NCBI RefSeq assembly: GCF_000183135.1
Contig: NC_014734.1
Location: 2,232,001 to 2,296,000, forward strand
Origin: Paludibacter propionicigenes WB4
Lineage (GTDB): Bacteria; Bacteroidota; Bacteroidia; Bacteroidales; Paludibacteraceae
Length of the DNA stretch: 64,000 nt
Reading direction: 5' to 3'
Part shown: positions 56,492-64,000 of the stretch, one piece after another
How positions within the stretch are numbered: position 1 is the first letter of the stretch
Layout of the letters: the number at the start of each line of letters is the position of its first letter
Notes under the pieces: generated by a model
What the model was told of the DNA's origin: nothing
The model's input: the letters and a program-made list of their open reading frames with translations, nothing else
Database searches by the model: none
Made by a program: the position numbers and the translations under genes

Positions 56492-57835
56492 ATGATTGAA
56501 AAACTGAACATAGAAGCTTTTGAACTTATTGACTTAGTAACGTATAAGCCAAATGAGATTCCAATGGAACGCCCTGAATTGTCTGGTTCAATAAAGGAGA
56601 GAGGTTTTGTTGATTTGTCAGATAAGCTTGTCGGATATGGTATCGAAAGAACAACTGATCACATTGGAAATACTATTTCAATTTTCATTCATAAAGAAAA
56701 TGGTAGTTATGGCTTTAATGAATTTGACTTCCATAAATTTGGGACTCTTGTTGAAAACTTGAATTCATTAGAAAGTTTCAACAAAAAAGCTTCATTAAGC
56801 TTTATTGAAGCAGAGACTCTTAAATGGGTAATCAATGTTTACAATAGCAAAAAAGCAGAATCTTCATTATATGATTGTTTAATGTCTTCCATTGATTTGC
56901 AAGTCAAGCCATATACTTTTTATTTTCCTATTTTAAATCTTGAGATTGAAACTTCTTTCAAAATAGGGAATGTTGAATTTACATTCTTCACAAAAGAGTA
57001 CTTTGATACTCTTTACAAATCACTAAAAGAGAAAAATAAAACACTTACAGAAAAAACCTTTAGTAATATCTATCGTAAAGACTTTCAAGGTAAAGTTTTA
57101 GCCAAAGTAACAGTAACAGGAGAAAGAAACAAAGCAGAAGAAATCGCAAAGGATGTAGCCGAAATTTCAGTAGACGTATTGAAGTTATTTAGCGAAACTG
57201 CTATTGCTGTAGCAGAAAAAAAGACGATGTTCGATTTAAACCATAAATTGAGTTATCAACTAGAGTCTAATTATTTGACTCATAATCAAGACAAAGAAGA
57301 TAGTTTATCAATCAATAGTAAATACAATAATTATCCTTTTACATTTACAGAAAAACATTATAATAGTGCTAAACAATTAGGTCTAAAAACATTCTCTGAT
57401 TTTATTTCAAAGAGACAAGATTGTGAACTAAATGATATTATTATTCAATCAATTCATTTGTTTGGTTTTGCAATCTCAAATTGGGATTTGAATCTTAGAT
57501 GCGTAAATCTAATAACGATATTAGAAAGTATCTTTCTTAAAGACGATGATGAATGGAAAATGGAAGAAAAAACGAAGAAAAGACTTGCAAACTTGCTATC
57601 TAATCAACAACAAGAAAAAGAAAGAATAAAGATTATTTTTAGCAACATTTATCAAGTTAGGCACAAAATGATTCACAAAGCTAAACGATTAAATATCGAC
57701 TTTAAAGAGTTATCTGAAGCGCAAAGAATTATTGTAACTGCATTCATTCGCTTGATTCAGTTTAACCTTGAATTTGGATATAAAGACAAGTTGGCTCTAA
57801 TCGAAAAATTGGAAGAAACAAAAACTGATAACTAA
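56492..57835 (+). CDS. Accessory protein with C-terminal HEPN-like (Apea-type) domain
   Basis: A 447-aa protein from the ATG at 56492 (MIEKLNIEAFELIDL); an open frame reaches 56354 but its extra residues look unlike protein. No signal peptide or membrane segment; soluble. The C-terminal 130 residues are helical with RHKMIH at 390-395, an R-x4-H signature of HEPN ribonuclease-like domains, preceded by LNLRCVNLITILESIFL, typical of Apea-like HEPN proteins. The N-terminal 300 residues are unknown. Clearly more AT-rich than its neighbours and bounded by direct repeats and a REP remnant, so probably acquired. Apea-HEPN proteins occur in phage-defence and toxin contexts. No antitoxin gene is adjacent. 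Confidence 0.7.
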   Translation: MIEKLNIEAFELIDLVTYKPNEIPMERPELSGSIKERGFVDLSDKLVGYGIERTTDHIGNTISIFIHKENGSYGFNEFDFHKFGTLVENLNSLESFNKKASLSFIEAETLKWVINVYNSKKAESSLYDCLMSSIDLQVKPYTFYFPILNLEIETSFKIGNVEFTFFTKEYFDTLYKSLKEKNKTLTEKTFSNIYRKDFQGKVLAKVTVTGERNKAEEIAKDVAEISVDVLKLFSETAIAVAEKKTMFDLNHKLSYQLESNYLTHNQDKEDSLSINSKYNNYPFTFTEKHYNSAKQLGLKTFSDFISKRQDCELNDIIIQSIHLFGFAISNWDLNLRCVNLITILESIFLKDDDEWKMEEKTKKRLANLLSNQQQEKERIKIIFSNIYQVRHKMIHKAKRLNIDFKELSEAQRIIVTAFIRLIQFNLEFGYKDKLALIEKLEETKTDN

Positions 57836-57849
57836 CAAAAACCAATAAA

Positions 57850-57890
57850 CCCACTAGTGCGTTTCTGTGAACCGTGGCAAGACAACAAAA
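57850..57890. repeat. Degenerate REP-like copy D
   Basis: CTAGTGCGTTTCTGTGAACC then GTGGCAAGACAACAAAAAGA aligns with the front half of copies A and B (CTGGCGTGGATCTGTAATCC, GTGCCAAGACAGAAGAAAGA) at about 70-75 percent. It directly follows the HEPN-like gene. Confidence 0.55.
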
Positions 57891-57975
57891 AGAAAAAATG
57901 GTCATTTATTGAAAGATGAAGTTGCACTCCTGCTATTCAGCAAAGAGAATAAAAAGCCCAAATTTTTCGATAATT

Positions 57976-58866
57976 CTACAAAGTCTTCCGCTTTAGCCAT
58001 ACCTGGTAGGAATTAATAATATTCTGCCAAAGTACGTAAGCTCCGGGGCCGATAGATGCTATCGGATTCAGATACATTTGCGCCATCCAGATGGCAAGTA
58101 TTGTGTTTTTTTGCCCCAATCCCTGTCCTCCGGCCACTGTATCGTCATATCGCTTTCCTATCATTCGGCCTACAAGAAACTGCGAAGCACAAATTATAAA
58201 AGCACCAATAGCAATAAGTATTTCTATTGAATAATTTGCGCTGTTCTGCTTTACAATAAATTCTACAGTCCTGCCCGTAACAATGCCTAGCGCCAACGAC
58301 CAGAGATAAAAAGACAAACCTGAAAATGATCCTATCCTTGCAGCTACTTGCGGATTCGTTCTTTGCAATAACAATGACAGTGCAAACGGAAGAAACAATA
58401 GAACAAAAATCGGTCGTAAAATAGTTATGAAAGAATCAAGAAAAGGCAGACTATTATAACTTCCTATCAGCGAAAATATAACCGGTGCTATGAGAGCTAC
58501 AGATAAATTACTTATTAAACTGTAAGCCGTCAGACTGGCTACATTCCCCTTAAGCATGCCTGTGATTACCGGGGCAGAGGTAGCAGTTGGCGCCAATAAG
58601 CAAATCATTACTCCCTGAGCCAGTATAGCATTAAAAGGACGTAATATCAAATAAACCGCAATACTCCCCAATATTTGAATCAGTATCAGCCAGAGATGCA
58701 AAGGGGTAACCCTGATATTATCAAATTTCAACTTGCAATAGGTAAGAAAGAGCATGATGAAGATGAGGTATGGTGTCAGAAACGACAACATAGTGAAGAA
58801 TTGGTAGAAAACAGCACCCACCGTAATGGCGGTAGGCATCATATAGGGTTTTAATCTTTTCAACAT
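57976..58866 (-). CDS. BASS-family (bile acid:sodium symporter-like) transporter
   Basis: A 296-aa inner-membrane protein with about nine or ten hydrophobic segments. LLAPTATSAPVITGMLKGNV and GQGLGQKNTILAIWMAQMY are the two signature regions with the broken helices that bind Na+ and substrate in this fold. An upstream ATG at 58911 is excluded because the likely promoter lies between; the ATG at 58866 (MLKRLKPYMMP) is used. The solute is unknown; pantoate, bile acids and keto acids are all known in the superfamily. Confidence 0.85.
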   Translation of the reverse strand: MLKRLKPYMMPTAITVGAVFYQFFTMLSFLTPYLIFIMLFLTYCKLKFDNIRVTPLHLWLILIQILGSIAVYLILRPFNAILAQGVMICLLAPTATSAPVITGMLKGNVASLTAYSLISNLSVALIAPVIFSLIGSYNSLPFLDSFITILRPIFVLLFLPFALSLLLQRTNPQVAARIGSFSGLSFYLWSLALGIVTGRTVEFIVKQNSANYSIEILIAIGAFIICASQFLVGRMIGKRYDDTVAGGQGLGQKNTILAIWMAQMYLNPIASIGPGAYVLWQNIINSYQVWLKRKTL

Positions 58867-58886
58867 CAGCTCATTTTTTCTACCTA

Positions 58887-58894
58887 CAAAAGTA
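58887..58894 (-). promoter_or_regulatory. -7 element TACTTTTG of the BASS-family gene
   Basis: Minus-strand TACTTTTG fits TAnnTTTG, 21 bases before the ATG at 58866. Confidence 0.5.
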
Positions 58895-58911
58895 CAAAGA
58901 TTATTTGTCAT

Positions 58912-59244
58912 AAATAATCTCTGATAGTGATTCTTTATCTGCTCCCCATACTCAAATCATCACTGTAGCCCTACAGCGAAAATAAAAACGCGGCAATCTA
59001 AATGGAGTATATTCAAATCATTTAGATGACAAATAAGGTTTTGTTTGGTAGCAATAGTTGATTCTACTAAGGTTTGACCTTATTTCTTTCAATAATATTG
59101 CCTTAGTAGAGAATGAGAAAATAAAATTCAAAACCTTATTCCTTTGTTTTTAATGACATAGTGACAAAATATATAGATTCTTATATCGAACTCACGTAAA
59201 TCAGATCGTATATATTGCCAGTATTTGATTTAGGGGCACAAAAA
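58912..59244. other. Intergenic region between the BASS gene and the rRNA operon
   Basis: About 330 bases with no gene. It contains the small hairpin ATCTAAATG/CATTTAGAT (58997-59027) and the element at 59032-59140. Confidence 0.6.
59032..59140. mobile_element. MITE-like element with AATAAGGTTTTG terminal inverted repeats
   Basis: The 12-bp ends at 59032-59043 and 59129-59140 are exact complements. An inner pair CTACTAAGG (59064) and CCTTAGTAG (59101) forms a second stem. Total 109 bp, non-coding. Its ends match those of the hairpin at 56239-56282. Confidence 0.55.
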
Positions 59245-59276
59245 AAAGCCTCACACAATTTCTTGTATGAGGCTTT
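59245..59276 (-). terminator. Terminator of the rRNA operon
   Basis: AAAGCCTCACACAA pairs with TTGTATGAGGCTTT (one wobble) and is followed by a T run on the minus strand, directly after the 5S gene. Confidence 0.92.
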
Positions 59277-59280
59277 AAAA

Positions 59281-59390
<110 letters not shown>

Positions 59391-59570
59391 TACGGTTTAT
59401 TTAGTTGACAGATTATTGGTTAATTAGTTGGTTAGTTATGATTGGTATTAAACCAATTACTTATTACACTTAATTACTCAATTAACTTGTTATAATAGAT
59501 AATTGAAAAAGAAGAGAGAAAAATACGCAAAGAGCGGGTTTGTTTCCTTTATCTCTACCTTTATTATTCC

Positions 59571-59600
59571 CCTTTAGGGGTTAGGGGTAGATTAGGGGTT
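59571..59600. repeat. CCCCTTTAGGGG-type repeat in the 23S-5S spacer
   Basis: CCCCTTTAGGGGTTAGGGG followed by TAGATTAGGGG resembles the arms of the inverted repeat at 41331-41435. Confidence 0.6.
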
Positions 59601-59605
59601 CTAAA

Positions 59606-62488
<2,883 letters not shown>

Positions 62489-62490
62489 CT

Positions 62491-62792
62491 TTTTTTATTT
62501 CTTGTTTGCTCGTATCCATAGTTATCAGACGCATTTACATGCGTCTCTACAAATACTCAATGCTTAACTTTAGATTACTCTATCGCAAAGCATTGCTTTA
62601 CTACTTTTTCTCTCTTTCTTTCAATATATCAAAGATCGCTATTGAATGAATAATTAATAATTGATAATTAATAATTATTTTGTCTCACGACAATTATTCA
62701 TTTAATGTGTTGATTGTTAGTGGTTCAATACTAATAATCTGTATTACTTTTTTGCTATTCTTCGAAAAAAACAACCCGCTGGTCGATTTTTG
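62491..62792. other. Spacer between tRNA-Ala and 23S, with AT-rich palindrome
   Basis: About 300 bases. At 62644-62680 a palindromic run of AATTAATAATTGATAATTAA lies within a longer mirror-like AT repeat. The rest is unstructured. Processing stems for 23S are expected here. Confidence 0.6.
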
Positions 62793-62867
62793 TGGAGAAT
62801 ATCGGGCTCGAACCGATGACCCCCTGCGTGCAAGGCAGGTGCTCTAAGCCAACTGAGCTAATCCCCC
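62793..62867 (-). tRNA. tRNA-Ala (anticodon TGC)
   Basis: A 75-nt cloverleaf on the minus strand starting GGGGGATTAGCTCAGTTGG. The anticodon loop CTTGCAC gives TGC, and the acceptor stem has the G3-U70 pair that identifies tRNA-Ala. The T arm is GGTTCGAGCC. The 3' CCA is not encoded. Confidence 0.97.
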
Positions 62868-62874
62868 GAGTATT

Positions 62875-63180
62875 TTCAGTTATCAGGGAACACTTATCAG
62901 TTATCAGTTCTTCAACTGTTCACTGTTCACTGCTCACTGTGAACTGTTGTTGTAGTCCCAGGCAGAGTTGAACTGCCGACCTCTACATTATCAGTGTAGC
63001 GCTCTAACCAACTGAGCTATAGGACTGAATTTCAGTTATCAGTCATCAGCTTTCAGTTATCAACTTCTCTTGTGTAACTACCGTTTTCAGTTATCAGTCA
63101 TCAGGTATCAGTTATCAGCATTCTCTGTAACTTGCATTACCGCTGACTGTTCACTGTTTACTGTTCACTGCTGACTGTAT
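62875..63180. repeat. Short tandem-like repeats TCAGTTATCAG and CTGTTCACTG in the rRNA spacer
   Basis: CAGTTATCAG-type units recur at least six times and TGTTCACTG-type units at least four times, on both sides of tRNA-Ile between the tRNA genes and before 16S. They do not overlap the tRNA. Confidence 0.7.
62953..63026 (-). tRNA. tRNA-Ile (anticodon GAT)
   Basis: A 74-nt cloverleaf on the minus strand starting AGTCCTATAGCTCAGTTGG. The anticodon loop CTGATAA gives GAT, and the acceptor stem AGTCCTA pairs with TGGGACT. The T arm is AGTTCAACTC. CCA is not encoded. Confidence 0.97.
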
Positions 63181-63271
63181 TTATATCATAAACAACATAA
63201 TGTAGTACTCAAAAAGTTTGCACTTTCCTTGTATACCACTTTTCTACTAAGTTTCGATAACATCGCTCCAG

Positions 63272-64000
<729 letters not shown>

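Overview
The window is 64 kb of a Bacteroidetes chromosome, most probably order Bacteroidales (Paludibacter/Dysgonomonas-like). Support comes from a SusC/SusD locus with a hybrid two-component regulator, DUF4492 ahead of cydAB, Bacteroidetes-type promoters (TTG/TTTG, about 19-20 nt, TAnnTTTG), scarce Shine-Dalgarno sequences, and an rRNA operon ordered 16S-tRNA-Ile-tRNA-Ala-23S-5S. The assignment is from gene content only. Most of the window is ordinary chromosomal housekeeping sequence.

Layout. 0-5 kb (+): the end of a PepD-type dipeptidase, a large zinc metalloprotease and a secreted C1 peptidase. 4.8-12 kb (-): cytochrome bd oxidase (DUF4492-cydA-cydB), a CNNM/CorC-type membrane protein and RecQ. 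12.4-27.7 kb (-): a Sus-like nutrient uptake locus with a hybrid sensor/regulator, an IPT/TIG-NHL lipoprotein, SusC, SusD and a DUF1735/DUF4361-like lipoprotein, followed by a plug-domain surface protein without a barrel. No carbohydrate-active enzyme is encoded next to it. 27.9-34.3 kb (-): tig-clpP-clpX, a small beta-barrel protein and typA/bipA. 34.5-41.3 kb (+): rplS, an MlaE/MlaF-type ABC pair overlapping exonuclease III, a DUF6242-like lipoprotein, and a small basic protein that ends inside a terminator hairpin just ahead of a TonB-dependent receptor. 41.4-43.1 kb (-): class I fumarase. 43.5-46.1 kb: an AT-rich accessory island with a TlpA-like redox protein, an uncharacterised 177-aa protein, REP-like double hairpins and a MITE-like element. 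46.1-55 kb (-): two parvulin-type periplasmic folding factors, guaB, relA/spoT, alanine dehydrogenase and a rhodanese. 55.2-58.9 kb: an EamA transporter, a second accessory island with a HEPN-like protein, and a BASS-family transporter. 59.2-64 kb (-): the rRNA operon, with 16S running off the window.

How the parts work together. The Sus-like locus is a self-contained sense-and-import unit: the hybrid regulator probably senses a periplasmic ligand and drives the SusCD operon. tig-clpP-clpX joins co-translational folding to regulated proteolysis. The two parvulin-type proteins serve outer-membrane protein biogenesis. Both accessory islands carry members of one degenerate REP-like repeat family and are AT-rich compared with their neighbours.

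Most noteworthy: (1) the IPT/TIG-NHL lipoprotein has its signal peptide out of frame at a 7-nt homopolymer, and one extra base restores a perfect lipobox; (2) the small-protein/attenuator/TonB-receptor arrangement at 39.0-39.4 kb suggests translation-coupled attenuation; (3) the HEPN-like protein at 56.5 kb lies between direct repeats and is a candidate defence or toxin gene; (4) several palindromic intergenic elements occur more than once here. No complete new multi-gene system is evident. No CRISPR array, prophage, transposase or integrase gene was seen.
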